A stretch of 64,000 nt of DNA from Campylobacter novaezeelandiae (GCF_004323845.1 NZ_QPGR01000003.1:62001-126000); one strand, 5' to 3'; numbered from the stretch's first letter, positions 25,964 through 35,826 are shown. Translations and numbers: made by a program. The notes: generated by a model not told the origin, from the sequence alone.

Positions 25964-27058
25964 ATGAAAACTTTTTTAGTTTGCGCTTTAGAACCATCAG
26001 CAAATTTGCATTTAAAGGAAATTTTAAAAGTCTATAAAGAAAATTTTAAAGATTTTAATCTTTTAGGAATTTATGATGAGACCTTATCTAAAGAATTTGG
26101 TTTAAATTCTAAACCTCTTTATAGTTCTCATGAATTTAGCGCTATGGGTTTTATAGAGATTTTGCCTTTGATTTTTAAGGCAAAAAGGGCAATCAAAGAG
26201 CTTGTAAATTTAAGTTTTACTCAAAAAATAGATGCAATTTTATGTATAGATTCACCCGCATTTAACATACCTTTTGCAAAGGCTTTAAAAAAAAATGATT
26301 CAAAAATAAAAAGAATTTACTATATCTTGCCTCAAGTTTGGGCCTGGAAAAAAGGACGTATTCCTATTATAGAGAGTCATTTTGATATTCTAGCATCTAT
26401 TTTACCTTTTGATGATCAATTTTTTAGTAAAAGTATTTATTGTGGGCACCCACTCTTAGATGAGATAAAAGATTTTAAGACTAAAGAAAATGAAAAATCG
26501 ATCCTTTTAAAAAAGGAAAAAGAAAAAATTATAGCTTTTTTACCTGGTTCAAGAAAAAGTGAAATTAAACGATTAATGCCTATTTTTAAAGAACTTTCCA
26601 AAAAATTTAAAGGTGAAAAAATTCTTTGTGTTCCTCCATTTAATCTTAATAAACTTGAAATTTATGGTGATATTAAAGAATTTAAAATAGAAAGCAATAC
26701 CCCAAAACTCCTTAAAAAAGCTGATTTTGCTTTTATTTGTAGTGGCACAGCTACACTAGAAGCGGCTTTAGTGGGCACTCCTTTTGTTTTAGCTTATAGA
26801 GCAAAGGCTATTGATATTTTTATAGCAAAATTATTTGTGAAATTAAAACATATAGGACTTGCAAATATTATTTGTGATTTTGCAGGAAAAGAGCCTTTAA
26901 ATCCTGAATTTTTACAAGATGAGGTTAAAGCGCAAAATCTTTATAATTCTTATATAAACTATAATTATCAGATATTTTTTGATAAAGTTGATTTTTTAAA
27001 AGAGTATTTAAAATTTGGAAGTGCAAAAAAATTAGCTAAAATACTTCATGAAATTTAA
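25964..27058 (+). CDS. lpxB: Lipid-A-disaccharide synthase
   Basis: This 364-residue GT19 glycosyltransferase joins UDP-2,3-diacyl-GlcN and lipid X to make the lipid A disaccharide. Motifs: EPSANLHL (the ExSGxxH-type block with Asn in place of Asp/Gly), [44 protein letters not shown], and [11 protein letters not shown]. It is the first gene of a run of seven plus-strand genes to cheW and lies 12 bp from greA. Confidence 0.95.
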   Translation: MKTFLVCALEPSANLHLKEILKVYKENFKDFNLLGIYDETLSKEFGLNSKPLYSSHEFSAMGFIEILPLIFKAKRAIKELVNLSFTQKIDAILCIDSPAFNIPFAKALKKNDSKIKRIYYILPQVWAWKKGRIPIIESHFDILASILPFDDQFFSKSIYCGHPLLDEIKDFKTKENEKSILLKKEKEKIIAFLPGSRKSEIKRLMPIFKELSKKFKGEKILCVPPFNLNKLEIYGDIKEFKIESNTPKLLKKADFAFICSGTATLEAALVGTPFVLAYRAKAIDIFIAKLFVKLKHIGLANIICDFAGKEPLNPEFLQDEVKAQNLYNSYINYNYQIFFDKVDFLKEYLKFGSAKKLAKILHEI

Positions 27059-27070
27059 AAAGGATAGAAA

Positions 27071-27556
27071 ATGCAAAAAGAACCAATGAGTGAATTTGGC
27101 TATAAAAAATTAGTTAATGAATTAAAAGATTTAAAAGATAATCAGCGTCCAGCAGTGGTTGTTGAAATTGATGTAGCAAGAAGTCATGGGGATTTAAAAG
27201 AAAATGCAGAATATCATGCCGCAAGAGAAAAACAAGCTTTAATTGAAAGCCGTATAGCAGAGTTAAGTGATATTTTAGCAAGAGCCCAAGTGATAGATCC
27301 TTCAAGTTATGAGCACGATAGTGTCAAATTTGGCTCTAGTGTTGTGATTATGGATATAGATAGTGAAAAAGAAAGTAAATATACCTTGGTTGGAATTTGT
27401 GAAAGCAATCTTGAAAAAGGCTACATTTCTATCAACTCACCTATTGCAAAGGCCATGCTTGGTAAGAAAGTAGGTGATGAGTTTAGAGTGCGTTTGCCAA
27501 AAGGGGAAAGTGAATTTGAAATTATAGACATTTTTTATGAAAAATTGGAGTTTTAA
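27071..27556 (+). CDS. greA: Transcription elongation factor GreA
   Basis: This 161-residue protein has the N-terminal coiled coil ([36 protein letters not shown] with the acidic tip) and the C-terminal FKBP-like domain ([23 protein letters not shown]). It stimulates transcript cleavage in backtracked RNA polymerase. It is directly followed by a GTG-started phosphoethanolamine transferase with no gap. Confidence 0.97.
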   Translation: MQKEPMSEFGYKKLVNELKDLKDNQRPAVVVEIDVARSHGDLKENAEYHAAREKQALIESRIAELSDILARAQVIDPSSYEHDSVKFGSSVVIMDIDSEKESKYTLVGICESNLEKGYISINSPIAKAMLGKKVGDEFRVRLPKGESEFEIIDIFYEKLEF

Positions 27557-29275
27557 GTGTCAAATTTCTTAGCTTTTTTAAAAAAATATTTTAAAATTAT
27601 TTTTTTAATCTACCTAAGCAATATAATTTTAATGCTTTATTTTATTTATATTCTATATATTCATGATTTTAACTGGTTTTTAAGTAGAAGTTTTAAAAGT
27701 ATAATTTATTCTTTAGTATTTGAAGTTGTACTAATACATTTATTTTATTTATTTTTAAAACAAAAAACTAAATATTTTTTATATTTTTATTTAGTTTTTG
27801 CGGTTTTAGATTTTATATTTGAGGGTTTTTTACTTTTAAATTATCACACCCTAATCAATCCTTTATTAATACAAGTTTTATTAGATACTAATTTAAGAGA
27901 AAGTTATGAATTTTTAATTACTTTTATAGGATTTAAGGATTTATTGAGTATTTTAGGCATTGTAATAGCTGTATTTTTAGTATTAAAATTCTTAAAAAAT
28001 CCAAAACAAACTTATCCTAAAATAAGAAAAATTTTTATAATTTTTTATTTTATTGTAATTATTATTTTGTCTGTAGACTTTATAAATAAATTTTTTATCA
28101 AAAATGACTCTTTTGGAGCTTTGGAAAGATTGAATGAAAATGCTTTATTGCGTATTTTAAATAAAACATATGAATTTTTTGGTAATGATAGTTTATATGG
28201 GAAATACAAAAGCTATATAAAAAATTATGAAAATATTACTCAAGGCTATAAAGGTAAGGTTTTACTTAAGGAAAAAATTCCTTATGTGGTTTTAATTATA
28301 GGAGAAAGTACAGGACGTAATCATATGAGCTTATATGGTTATGAGCTTGATACAAATCCTAGATTAAAGAAACTTGAAAAAGAAGGAAATTTAATAAAAT
28401 TTGATGATGTAATTTCTCCTTTTGCGCATACTGCAGCTTCTTTGCTTAGGGTCTTAACTTTTGCAAGTAATGAAGATAAGGTTTGGGAAGATAAATTAGA
28501 TCTTGTTGATTTGTTTAATCTAGCAGGCTATAAGAGTATTTTTATTTCTAATCAAGAAAAAGCATCTCTTCCTTCAAGTATTACAAGTGCAATTGCGAGT
28601 CGTGCAAATAAAAGTATTTTTGCTAATTCTATTACAAATGATGATAAAACCATTGTTTCAAAATATGATGAAGTTTTATTGCCTTTTGCGAAAGAAAATT
28701 TAAACAATTATGATTTTTTTATTTTTCATTTATTAGGCACTCATGCAAATTATAAATACAGATATCCTAAAGATTTTGAAAAATTTAGTGCTAAAGACAT
28801 TAATACTTCTTCTTTAAATACTAAACAAAAACAGCTAGTAGCAGAATACGATAATGCTGTACTTTATAATGATTTTGTAGTTAATGAAGTGTTTAATCTT
28901 TTTAAAGATAAAGATTCTGTTATTATTTATTTAAGTGATCATTCTGAAAGTTTATATGAAGATAAAGGTTTTTTAGGCCATTTTAAGCCTTCTCGTTTTA
29001 CAGCTGAGATCCCCTTTTTAATAATAGTAAGTGATACTTTTAAGCAAAACCATAAAGAGCTTTATGAGAAAATTATAAAAGCAAAAAGTAAAGCTTTTAT
29101 GAGTGATGATTTAATTCATGCTTTATGTACATTGGGGGGGGGGATTATGATAAAAGATTATAATGCCACAAGAGATATTTTAAATCCTAAATTTAATGAA
29201 AAAAGAAAAAGAATGCTTAATCAAGGTGTAGATTATGATAAAGAATTAAAAAATGAAAAAGCATTTGCAAGATGA
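27557..29275 (+). CDS. Phase-variable phosphoethanolamine transferase (CptA/EptC family, ON)
   Basis: This 572-residue inner-membrane enzyme has five membrane helices in the first 185 residues, then a periplasmic sulfatase-fold domain. Thr252 in GESTGRNHMSLYGY is the expected nucleophile. HLLGTHANY and YLSDHSESLYEDKGFLGH supply metal ligands. It resembles CptA-type enzymes acting on LOS core heptose more than lipid-A EptA. The start is GTG with TTGGAG 6 nt upstream. A G10 tract near codon 527 is in frame here; a shift of one base would change the last 45 or so residues. It abuts greA and overlaps the lpxH-like gene by 23 nt. I do not recall it at this site in C. jejuni NCTC 11168. Confidence 0.8.
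   Translation: MSNFLAFLKKYFKIIFLIYLSNIILMLYFIYILYIHDFNWFLSRSFKSIIYSLVFEVVLIHLFYLFLKQKTKYFLYFYLVFAVLDFIFEGFLLLNYHTLINPLLIQVLLDTNLRESYEFLITFIGFKDLLSILGIVIAVFLVLKFLKNPKQTYPKIRKIFIIFYFIVIIILSVDFINKFFIKNDSFGALERLNENALLRILNKTYEFFGNDSLYGKYKSYIKNYENITQGYKGKVLLKEKIPYVVLIIGESTGRNHMSLYGYELDTNPRLKKLEKEGNLIKFDDVISPFAHTAASLLRVLTFASNEDKVWEDKLDLVDLFNLAGYKSIFISNQEKASLPSSITSAIASRANKSIFANSITNDDKTIVSKYDEVLLPFAKENLNNYDFFIFHLLGTHANYKYRYPKDFEKFSAKDINTSSLNTKQKQLVAEYDNAVLYNDFVVNEVFNLFKDKDSVIIYLSDHSESLYEDKGFLGHFKPSRFTAEIPFLIIVSDTFKQNHKELYEKIIKAKSKAFMSDDLIHALCTLGGGIMIKDYNATRDILNPKFNEKRKRMLNQGVDYDKELKNEKAFAR
29134..29143 (+). repeat. G10 contingency tract in the phosphoethanolamine transferase gene
   Basis: Ten G encode LGGGI at about residues 526-530. 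With nine G the frame meets TGA within three codons; with eleven it meets TAA within about eight codons. Both remove the C-terminal 40-45 residues. Confidence 0.88.
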
Positions 29276-30020
29276 AGTGATTATTAAAAATGGTGCTATT
29301 TTTATAGCTGATGCTCATGAAAATGAACAAAGAAGAGGGTTTTGGAATTTTTTATGTGCTTTAAAAGAAGGTAAAGTTAAAACTTCTCAACTTTTTTTAA
29401 TGGGTGATATATTTGATTTGTTAATAGGTGAAATTTCTGCTACGCATAATTTTGCAAAAAAATATATTATTTTATTAGAAGAGCTTAGTAATGATGTGGA
29501 AATTTTTTATTTGGAAGGAAATCATGATTTTAATCTTTCTTATTTTTTTAAAAAAGTAAAGATTTTTCCTTTAAAAAAACAGCCTTTAAAAGCTATTTTT
29601 TATACTGAAAAAGGTGAAAAAATAGATTTTTTTTTAGCACATGGGGATATTTTTTTAAATCCTTTTTTAGGGTTTATTTTAAAAAATTTAAGAAGACATT
29701 CTTTACTTTGTTTTTTAAATTTTTTAAATAAAATTACTTTCGATTTTATATCAAAACGAATTTTGGAAAATCAAAAAAAGAAAAATCTTTTTTTTAAAAT
29801 TAACAATTTTGAAAATTTAATTTATCAAAGATATGAAAAATATAACACCAATAATGCTTGGGTTGTAGAAGGACACTATCATCAAAATTTTATTTTAAAT
29901 AATGAAAATATAAAATATTTTAATTTAAATAGTTTTGCATATAAGGAAAGTTTTTTTGTAGTAGAATACAGCCAAGAAATCAAATTTCAAGAACAGAATT
30001 TGAGGGGTCAAAATGTTTGA
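29253..30020 (+). CDS. lpxH: UDP-2,3-diacylglucosamine diphosphatase-like metallophosphoesterase
   Basis: This 255-residue calcineurin-like phosphoesterase has IADAHENE (D-x-H), LMGDIFDLL (GD), YLEGNHDFN (GNH), FLAHGD and VVEGHYHQN (GH-x-H), the set of metal motifs seen in LpxH and LpxH2. In C. jejuni the equivalent gene next to greA/cheV is of this type. The role in making lipid X for LpxB fits the neighbouring lpxB. It overlaps the phosphoethanolamine transferase and cheV (8 nt). Confidence 0.78.
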   Translation: MKKHLQDEVIIKNGAIFIADAHENEQRRGFWNFLCALKEGKVKTSQLFLMGDIFDLLIGEISATHNFAKKYIILLEELSNDVEIFYLEGNHDFNLSYFFKKVKIFPLKKQPLKAIFYTEKGEKIDFFLAHGDIFLNPFLGFILKNLRRHSLLCFLNFLNKITFDFISKRILENQKKKNLFFKINNFENLIYQRYEKYNTNNAWVVEGHYHQNFILNNENIKYFNLNSFAYKESFFVVEYSQEIKFQEQNLRGQNV

Positions 30021-30969
30021 TGAAAATATAATTAAAACAGGTTCAAATGAAATGGAACTTGTTGATTTCCGTATTTTTAAACAAGGACACGATAAAGTAT
30101 ATGAAGGAATTTATGGTGTTAATGTTTCTAAAGTAAGAGAAATTATCAAGATTCCAAGTCTTACGGAATTACCAGGTGTGCCTGATTACATTGAAGGTAT
30201 TTTTGATCTTCGTGGAGTTGTAATACCTGTAGTTAATCTTGCAAAGTGGATGCAAATTACCGAGCCAGAAGGGACTATGTTAAAGCCACGAGTAATAATT
30301 ACAGAATTTAGTAATATTCTTATTGGTTTTATTGTTCATGAGGCTAAAAGAATTCGTCGTATAAACTGGAAAGATATAGAGCCAGCTACTTTTTCTGCAG
30401 GATCTGGAGCTTTAGATAAGGGTAAGATCACGGGTGTAACACGTATCGAAAATGATGAGGTTTTGCTTATTTTAGATCTTGAGAGTATTGTGGAAGAATT
30501 AGGAATTTATGCGCCTAAAATAGATATCGATCTTAGCAAAATCGAAAAATTTAGCGGGACAGCTTTAATCTTAGATGATAGTTTAACAGCTAGAAAACGT
30601 GTTAAAGAAATGCTCCAACAAATAGGACTGCAAGTAGTTGAAGCAAAAGATGGTGTAGAAGGTATCAATAAGCTAGAAGAGTTGAGTCAGCTTTATGGAG
30701 ATTCTTTGGGCGCCAATTTAAAGATTATTGTAAGTGATGTTGAAATGCCTCAAATGGATGGCTTTCATTTTGCTGCACATGTTAAAGAAGATCAGAGATT
30801 TAAAGATATTCCTATAGTTTTTAATTCATCTTTATCTAATGAATTTATGAACGAAAAAGGTGTTCAAGAAGCTGGAGGAGAAGGATATTTAGTTAAATTT
30901 AATGCAAGTGACTTTTTCTCTGAAATAACTCGTGTTTTAAAAAAACATCAATCTCAACAACAGGGGTAA
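30013..30969 (+). CDS. cheV: Chemotaxis protein CheV (CheW-receiver fusion)
   Basis: The protein has 318 residues: a CheW domain (about 15-165; LPGVPDYIEGIFDLRGVVIPVVNL) and a C-terminal receiver domain (about 180-310; LILDDSLTARKRV, IIVSDVEMPQMDGF, VFNSSLS). It is an adaptor between receptors and CheA with phosphorylation-tuned coupling. It is coupled to the lpxH-like gene and is followed by cheA after 3 bp. Confidence 0.96.
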   Translation: MFDENIIKTGSNEMELVDFRIFKQGHDKVYEGIYGVNVSKVREIIKIPSLTELPGVPDYIEGIFDLRGVVIPVVNLAKWMQITEPEGTMLKPRVIITEFSNILIGFIVHEAKRIRRINWKDIEPATFSAGSGALDKGKITGVTRIENDEVLLILDLESIVEELGIYAPKIDIDLSKIEKFSGTALILDDSLTARKRVKEMLQQIGLQVVEAKDGVEGINKLEELSQLYGDSLGANLKIIVSDVEMPQMDGFHFAAHVKEDQRFKDIPIVFNSSLSNEFMNEKGVQEAGGEGYLVKFNASDFFSEITRVLKKHQSQQQG

Positions 30970-30972
30970 AAT

Positions 30973-33276
30973 ATGGAAGATATGCAAGAAATACTTGAAG
31001 ACTTTTTGGTTGAAGCTTTTGAGCTAGTTGAGCAAATCGACCATGACTTAGTAGAGCTTGAATCAAATCCAGAAGATTTAGAATTATTAAATAGAATTTT
31101 CCGTGTTGCGCATACCGTTAAAGGATCATCAAGTTTTTTAAATTTTGATGTTTTAACAAAATTAACACATCATATGGAAGATGTTTTAAATAAAGCAAGA
31201 CATGGTGAACTTAAAATCACTCCAGATATAATGGACGTTGTTTTAGAATCTATTGACAGAATGAAAACTTTGCTTAATTCTATCCGTGATAATGGTAATG
31301 ATACAGCAATAGGCATGGATATTGGACCTATTTGTTCTAAACTTACTGCTATCTCAGAAGGAGAGGCGCCAACTTCTAATGAAAAAATAGAAGAAAATAA
31401 AGAAGTAAAAGAGGAAAAACAAGAACCAGAACCTACTCCAGAACCAGATATAGATGTTAGCAAGCTTAATGATTCTGAAGTTGAAGCAGAAATAGAAAGA
31501 CTTTTAAAAGTGAGAAAGGCTGAAGATCAAGCAAGAAGAGCACAGAAAAAGCAACAAAAATCAGCCTCATCTGTTTCTCCAAATAAACCAGCGGACACAA
31601 AAACAAGTGCTCCTGCAGAAAAAAAGGTTCCTGTTACTGGTAGTAGCGGTGCATCTATGGATCAAACTATTAGGGTTGAAGTTAAGAGACTTGATCATTT
31701 GATGAATTTAATTGGTGAATTAGTACTTGGAAAAAACCGTTTGCTTAAAATTTATGATGATGTTGAAGAGCGTTATGAGGGTGAAAAATTCCTTGAAGAG
31801 CTTAACCAGGTTGTTAGCCAATTAAGTATTATTACAACAGATGTACAACTTGCTGTAATGAAAACAAGAATGCAACCTATTGCAAAGGTATTTAATAAAT
31901 TTCCAAGAGTTGTTAGAGACTTAAGTCGTGAACTTGGAAAACAGATTGAACTTGAAATTACAGGCGAAGAAACAGAGCTAGATAAATCTATCGTTGAAGA
32001 AATAGGCGATCCTATAATGCATATGATTAGAAATTCTTGTGATCATGGTGTAGAAGATCCAGCTACTCGTGTAGCTAGTGGAAAGCCTGAAAAAGGAATT
32101 GTTCAACTTAAGGCTTATAATGAAGGAAATCACATTGTAGTTGAAATTACTGATGATGGTAAAGGACTTGATGCAAATGCATTAAAATATAAAGCTATAG
32201 AGAAAAATTTAATCTCTGAAAGAGAAGCAGATCAAATGAGTGATAAAGAAGCTTTTGCTTTGATTTTTAAACCAGGTTTTTCTACTGCAGCAAAAGTGAC
32301 AAATGTTTCAGGTCGTGGCGTTGGAATGGACGTTGTTAAAACCAATATTGAAAAACTTAATGGTGTGATTGAAATTGATAGCGAAGTGGGTAAAGGAAGT
32401 ACATTTAAATTAAAAATTCCTTTAACATTGGCAATTATCCAATCTTTACTTGTAGGTACTCAAGAAGAATTTTATGCTATTCCGCTTGCAAGTGTTCTTG
32501 AAACGGTTAGAGTTCCGATTGATGATATTTACACCATAGAAGGTAAGAATGTATTGCGCTTAAGAGATGAGGTTCTTTCGCTTGTAAGACTTTCAGATGT
32601 TTTTGGAGTTAAGCAAGTTCTTGAAAGTGGTGATCAAACTTATGTGGTTGTTATCGGTGTAGCAGAAAGCAAACTTGGTATTATAGTCGATACTTTGGTA
32701 GGGCAAGAAGAAATTGTTATTAAATCAATGGGTGATTATTTACAAAATATTACAGGAATAGCAGGAGCTACTATAAGAGGTGATGGTAGGGTAACTTTAA
32801 TTATCGATGTAGCAGCTATGATGGATATGGCAAAAGAAATAAAAGTTGATATTAAAGCTCAGCTTGAATCAAATGTTAAAAAAGTAAAAGAAAAGCCAAG
32901 TGATTATAAAGTTTTAATCGTTGATGATTCTAAAATGGATAGAACTTTGATGCAAAAAGCTTTAGAATCTTTAGGGGTGAGTTTGATAGAAGCAACTAAC
33001 GGCGTTGAAGCACTTAACATTGTTAAATCAGGAGAGCATGATATTGATGCTATGCTTATAGATATAGAGATGCCAAGAATGGATGGTTATACTTTAGCTG
33101 GTGAGATTAGGAAGTATTCTAAATATAGAAACCTTCCATTAATAGCAGTTACCTCAAGAACAAGCAAAACAGATCGTTTAAGAGGTGTTGAAGTAGGAAT
33201 GACAGAATATATTACAAAACCTTATTCTCCGGAATATTTAGAAAATGTAGTTAGAAAAAATTTAAAATTAGGATAA
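30973..33276 (+). CDS. cheA: Chemotaxis histidine kinase CheA with C-terminal receiver
   Basis: The protein has 767 residues. Domains in order: Hpt with phospho-acceptor His47 (RVAHTVKGSSSF); an acidic, Pro-rich linker (about 115-220); the dimerisation region; the HATPase domain (N box MIRNSCDHGVEDP, G boxes TDDGKGL and GRGVGMDVV); a CheW-like domain (about 490-630); and a receiver domain (about 645-765) with Asp697 in LIDIEMPRMDGY and ITKPYSPEYL. The CheA-RR fusion is characteristic of Epsilonproteobacteria, where the receiver probably acts as a phosphate sink. cheW follows after 4 bp. Confidence 0.97.
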   Translation: MEDMQEILEDFLVEAFELVEQIDHDLVELESNPEDLELLNRIFRVAHTVKGSSSFLNFDVLTKLTHHMEDVLNKARHGELKITPDIMDVVLESIDRMKTLLNSIRDNGNDTAIGMDIGPICSKLTAISEGEAPTSNEKIEENKEVKEEKQEPEPTPEPDIDVSKLNDSEVEAEIERLLKVRKAEDQARRAQKKQQKSASSVSPNKPADTKTSAPAEKKVPVTGSSGASMDQTIRVEVKRLDHLMNLIGELVLGKNRLLKIYDDVEERYEGEKFLEELNQVVSQLSIITTDVQLAVMKTRMQPIAKVFNKFPRVVRDLSRELGKQIELEITGEETELDKSIVEEIGDPIMHMIRNSCDHGVEDPATRVASGKPEKGIVQLKAYNEGNHIVVEITDDGKGLDANALKYKAIEKNLISEREADQMSDKEAFALIFKPGFSTAAKVTNVSGRGVGMDVVKTNIEKLNGVIEIDSEVGKGSTFKLKIPLTLAIIQSLLVGTQEEFYAIPLASVLETVRVPIDDIYTIEGKNVLRLRDEVLSLVRLSDVFGVKQVLESGDQTYVVVIGVAESKLGIIVDTLVGQEEIVIKSMGDYLQNITGIAGATIRGDGRVTLIIDVAAMMDMAKEIKVDIKAQLESNVKKVKEKPSDYKVLIVDDSKMDRTLMQKALESLGVSLIEATNGVEALNIVKSGEHDIDAMLIDIEMPRMDGYTLAGEIRKYSKYRNLPLIAVTSRTSKTDRLRGVEVGMTEYITKPYSPEYLENVVRKNLKLG

Positions 33277-33280
33277 GAGT

Positions 33281-33799
33281 ATGAGTAATGATAAATTAGA
33301 ACAAATTTTGCAAAAACAGCAAGCTCAGATAGCTAGTCCTCAAGATCATAAAGAAGATGATATAATCCAACTAGTTGGTTTTGTAGTTGGAGATGAAGAA
33401 TATGCTATTCCAATTCTTAATATACAAGAGATTATTAAGCCTATAGAATACACTAGAGTCCCTAGTGTGCCAGATTATGTTTTAGGTGTATTTAATATGC
33501 GTGGAAATGTTATGCCACTTATTGATTTGGCACAACGTTTTAATTTAGGAAGTTCTAAAATGACTCCTCAAACTAGATATATAGTTTTAAGAGGAGAGAC
33601 AAATGGTAGTGGTGTTGGTGGAAATGCTGGTTTTGTTATAGATAGATTGACAGAAGCGATTAAAATTCACAGAAGCAGAATTGATCCGCCACCTGAAACT
33701 TTAGTAAAAGATAAAGGTATGATTTATGGTATAGGTAAAAGAGATGAAAATATTCTTACCATACTTAAAGTCGAAGCACTTCTAAAACGTGAATTCTAA
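33281..33799 (+). CDS. cheW: Chemotaxis coupling protein CheW
   Basis: This 172-residue CheW-fold adaptor links receptors to CheA: VGFVVGDEEYAIPILNIQEIIKP, VPSVPDYVLGVFNMRGNVMPLIDL, and a C-terminal ILTILKVEALL. It is the last gene of the cheV-cheA-cheW set, followed at once by a strong hairpin. In NCTC 11168, as I recall, serB comes next and is absent here. Confidence 0.97.
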   Translation: MSNDKLEQILQKQQAQIASPQDHKEDDIIQLVGFVVGDEEYAIPILNIQEIIKPIEYTRVPSVPDYVLGVFNMRGNVMPLIDLAQRFNLGSSKMTPQTRYIVLRGETNGSGVGGNAGFVIDRLTEAIKIHRSRIDPPPETLVKDKGMIYGIGKRDENILTILKVEALLKREF

Positions 33800-33824
33800 A
33801 TTTGATGGGATTTTCCCATCAAAT
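33800..33824 (+). terminator. Rho-independent terminator after cheW
   Basis: A perfect 11-bp stem with GGGA/TCCC core and a TTT loop (33800-33810 / 33814-33824), then CTTCTT, begins right after the cheW stop. Confidence 0.85.
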
Positions 33825-33889
33825 CTTCTTATAAATTATAATTTAAAGTAAAATCCGCTATATTTTCAGTTAAAAACAAAGGTTTAATT

Positions 33890-34864
33890 ATGAAAAAATT
33901 TTCTCTGTGGTGTGATTTTATTGAAAATAATTTTTTAGAAAAAGAATTTTTAGATTTATTGAATTTTAAAATTAATGGAGCTACTTCTAATCCTAGTATT
34001 TTTAAAAATGCTATCTTAAATTCATCATTTTATAAAAACCAAATTATTAAATTAAAAGGAAAAAAAGCTAAAGAAATTTATGAAGAATTAGCAATTAACG
34101 ACATTAAAAAAGCAGCAGATAAATTAATGCCCCATTTTATGAATTTCAATGATGGTTTTATTAGTCTTGAGATTGATCCAAGACTTTATAATCACACAAG
34201 TTTAAGTTTAGGTGAGGCAAAAAGACTTTTTAATGCTATAGCTAAAGAAAATGTGATGATGAAAATTCCAGCTACAGAGGCTTCTTATGAGGTAATGTAT
34301 GAACTTATGAAAGAAGGTATTAGCGTTAATGCAACCTTGGTGTTTTCACAAGATCAAGGTAAAAAATGTTTTGATGCTTTAAATGAAGGTTTAAAATATT
34401 TTTATCAAAAAAATTCACATTTAGCTAATGCAAAAACCCCAAAAGCTGTGATTAGTATTTTTGTAAGTCGTTTTGATAAATTCCTTGGTATTAATGTTTT
34501 AGAGCAAGGATCTATCGGTGTTTTAAATGCAAATTTAATTTACAATGATATTGTTTCTAAAAATGAGCCAAATATTCGTGCTTTATTTGCCAGCACAGGA
34601 GTTAAAGATAATACTTTATCAAAAGATTATTATATTCAAGAATTATTTTTTGAAAATAGTATCAATACAGCCCCGCTTGATGCTATTGATGCTTTTAATG
34701 AAAAATGTACTTTTAAAGTTCCTTTAGATAATACTAAAATTTATGATAAATTAAATCAAATTGTTTCTTTGTATGATTTACAAAAAGCCTATAAAAATTT
34801 AATGGACGATGGTTTAGAGCAATTTTGTATAGCTTATGAAGATATTTTAAGTGCTTTATCTTGA
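33890..34864 (+). CDS. tal: Transaldolase
   Basis: This 324-residue TalB-like enzyme of the pentose phosphate pathway exchanges a dihydroxyacetone unit between sugar phosphates via a Schiff-base lysine (MKIPATEASYE, near residue 124). It has the N-terminal GATSNPSIF and NATLVFSQDQ blocks. Campylobacter lacks a full upper glycolysis, so Tal serves pentose and erythrose-4-phosphate supply. It has a probable own promoter (TATATT 33859-33864) behind the cheW terminator. Confidence 0.95.
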   Translation: MKKFSLWCDFIENNFLEKEFLDLLNFKINGATSNPSIFKNAILNSSFYKNQIIKLKGKKAKEIYEELAINDIKKAADKLMPHFMNFNDGFISLEIDPRLYNHTSLSLGEAKRLFNAIAKENVMMKIPATEASYEVMYELMKEGISVNATLVFSQDQGKKCFDALNEGLKYFYQKNSHLANAKTPKAVISIFVSRFDKFLGINVLEQGSIGVLNANLIYNDIVSKNEPNIRALFASTGVKDNTLSKDYYIQELFFENSINTAPLDAIDAFNEKCTFKVPLDNTKIYDKLNQIVSLYDLQKAYKNLMDDGLEQFCIAYEDILSALS

Positions 34865-34926
34865 AATATCTTATACTCAAAAAGTAATTTATAATAAAAT
34901 ATAAAATTATTATTTAGGAATAGTTT

Positions 34927-35826
34927 ATGAAAAATCCTTTAAAAAGTAAATCTTTTAAAGTTTTAAAAGAGAAAGGTTTTAAGCGTTGGGTTTTATATAG
35001 ATTTGTAAAATTATTAAAACTTTATCAAAGACATATAGTTTTAAGATTTATAAGATATCTTAAACCATTGCCAAGTAATTATAAATTTATAAAGCATTCT
35101 TATGATGTATCAGGTCATGGAGCTTTAAATTATTTTTTATTTTTATGTCGATTAAATAGGGTAAGAGTCTATGATAGAAGTAATGTAAAATATACAAGTG
35201 CCAATAATAGGTTAAAAAAAGATGAAAACTTTTACTTAGATTTTCACTTTTCTGGTAAATCACCATTTATACCAAATTTCTCTCATATATTAAATTCTAC
35301 CAAAATCCTCATTTTAACAAGAGATCCTATCTCGAGGTTTAAAACTTTTATTAATCATGGAAAATCCAATGATGGTAAAAAAATAATAAATTTAAATGAT
35401 GATTTAAATGAAGTGTTTAAAATTTTATATTTAGGCAAGAGAAGAGAAAATGAAGTCAAACCAAGCCTTAAGGCTTTAAAGTATTGGAAAAATTCAAATA
35501 AAACACTCAATTTCAACTACTATTCCAACATAAAAGCATTTTTAGAAAGTAAAAAAGAATTTAAAATCTTTTATATAGATTGTAAAGAGCTAGATAGTAA
35601 AATAGCTTTTAATACCATGAACAAATTAGCAAAAATTTTAGATTTTAATCCACCTAATATAAAAGATAAAGAAAAATTTGAACATAAATTCTGGAATAAA
35701 TTTGCTCATTTGCTTCCTTTTAATCTTTTACTAGATAAAAAAACTTTTCCTTATTTATCAAAAGATATAAGATTAAACATATGTGAAGCAAAATTATCTA
35801 ATACCCCCCCCCTATATGTAGCATAG
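34927..35826 (+). CDS. Phase-variable DUF2972-like protein, OFF (C9)
   Basis: The frame as read gives 299 residues and stops just past a C9 tract. With one more C the frame continues to a stop at 36186-36188, giving a 420-residue protein whose end (ASWKYYEEFERMCKELDG) is characteristic of a Campylobacter family I remember as DUF2972. The N-terminal part is basic, then has a conserved-looking FHFSGKSPFIPNF and LTRDPISRFKTFINHG, reminiscent of sulfotransferase-like PAPS-binding regions (weak). It may act on a surface glycan, but this is unproven. It lies between tal and rplY, where I recall no such gene in NCTC 11168. Confidence 0.72.
   Translation: MKNPLKSKSFKVLKEKGFKRWVLYRFVKLLKLYQRHIVLRFIRYLKPLPSNYKFIKHSYDVSGHGALNYFLFLCRLNRVRVYDRSNVKYTSANNRLKKDENFYLDFHFSGKSPFIPNFSHILNSTKILILTRDPISRFKTFINHGKSNDGKKIINLNDDLNEVFKILYLGKRRENEVKPSLKALKYWKNSNKTLNFNYYSNIKAFLESKKEFKIFYIDCKELDSKIAFNTMNKLAKILDFNPPNIKDKEKFEHKFWNKFAHLLPFNLLLDKKTFPYLSKDIRLNICEAKLSNTPPLYVA
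35804..35812 (+). repeat. C9 contingency tract
   Basis: Nine C at the end of the 299-codon frame. A C10 (or C7) allele restores the 420-residue reading frame, so this copy is OFF. Confidence 0.88.

Noticed and set aside
27557..29275. Assignment as lipid-A EptC of C. jejuni (Cj0256)
   Set aside because: The N-terminal membrane part and the nucleophile block GESTGRNHMSLYGY fit CptA-type enzymes better, and the location differs from that gene.
31170..31463. 97-codon antisense frame in cheA
   Set aside because: Ser/Ile-rich translation is the mirror of the acidic linker; no independent support.
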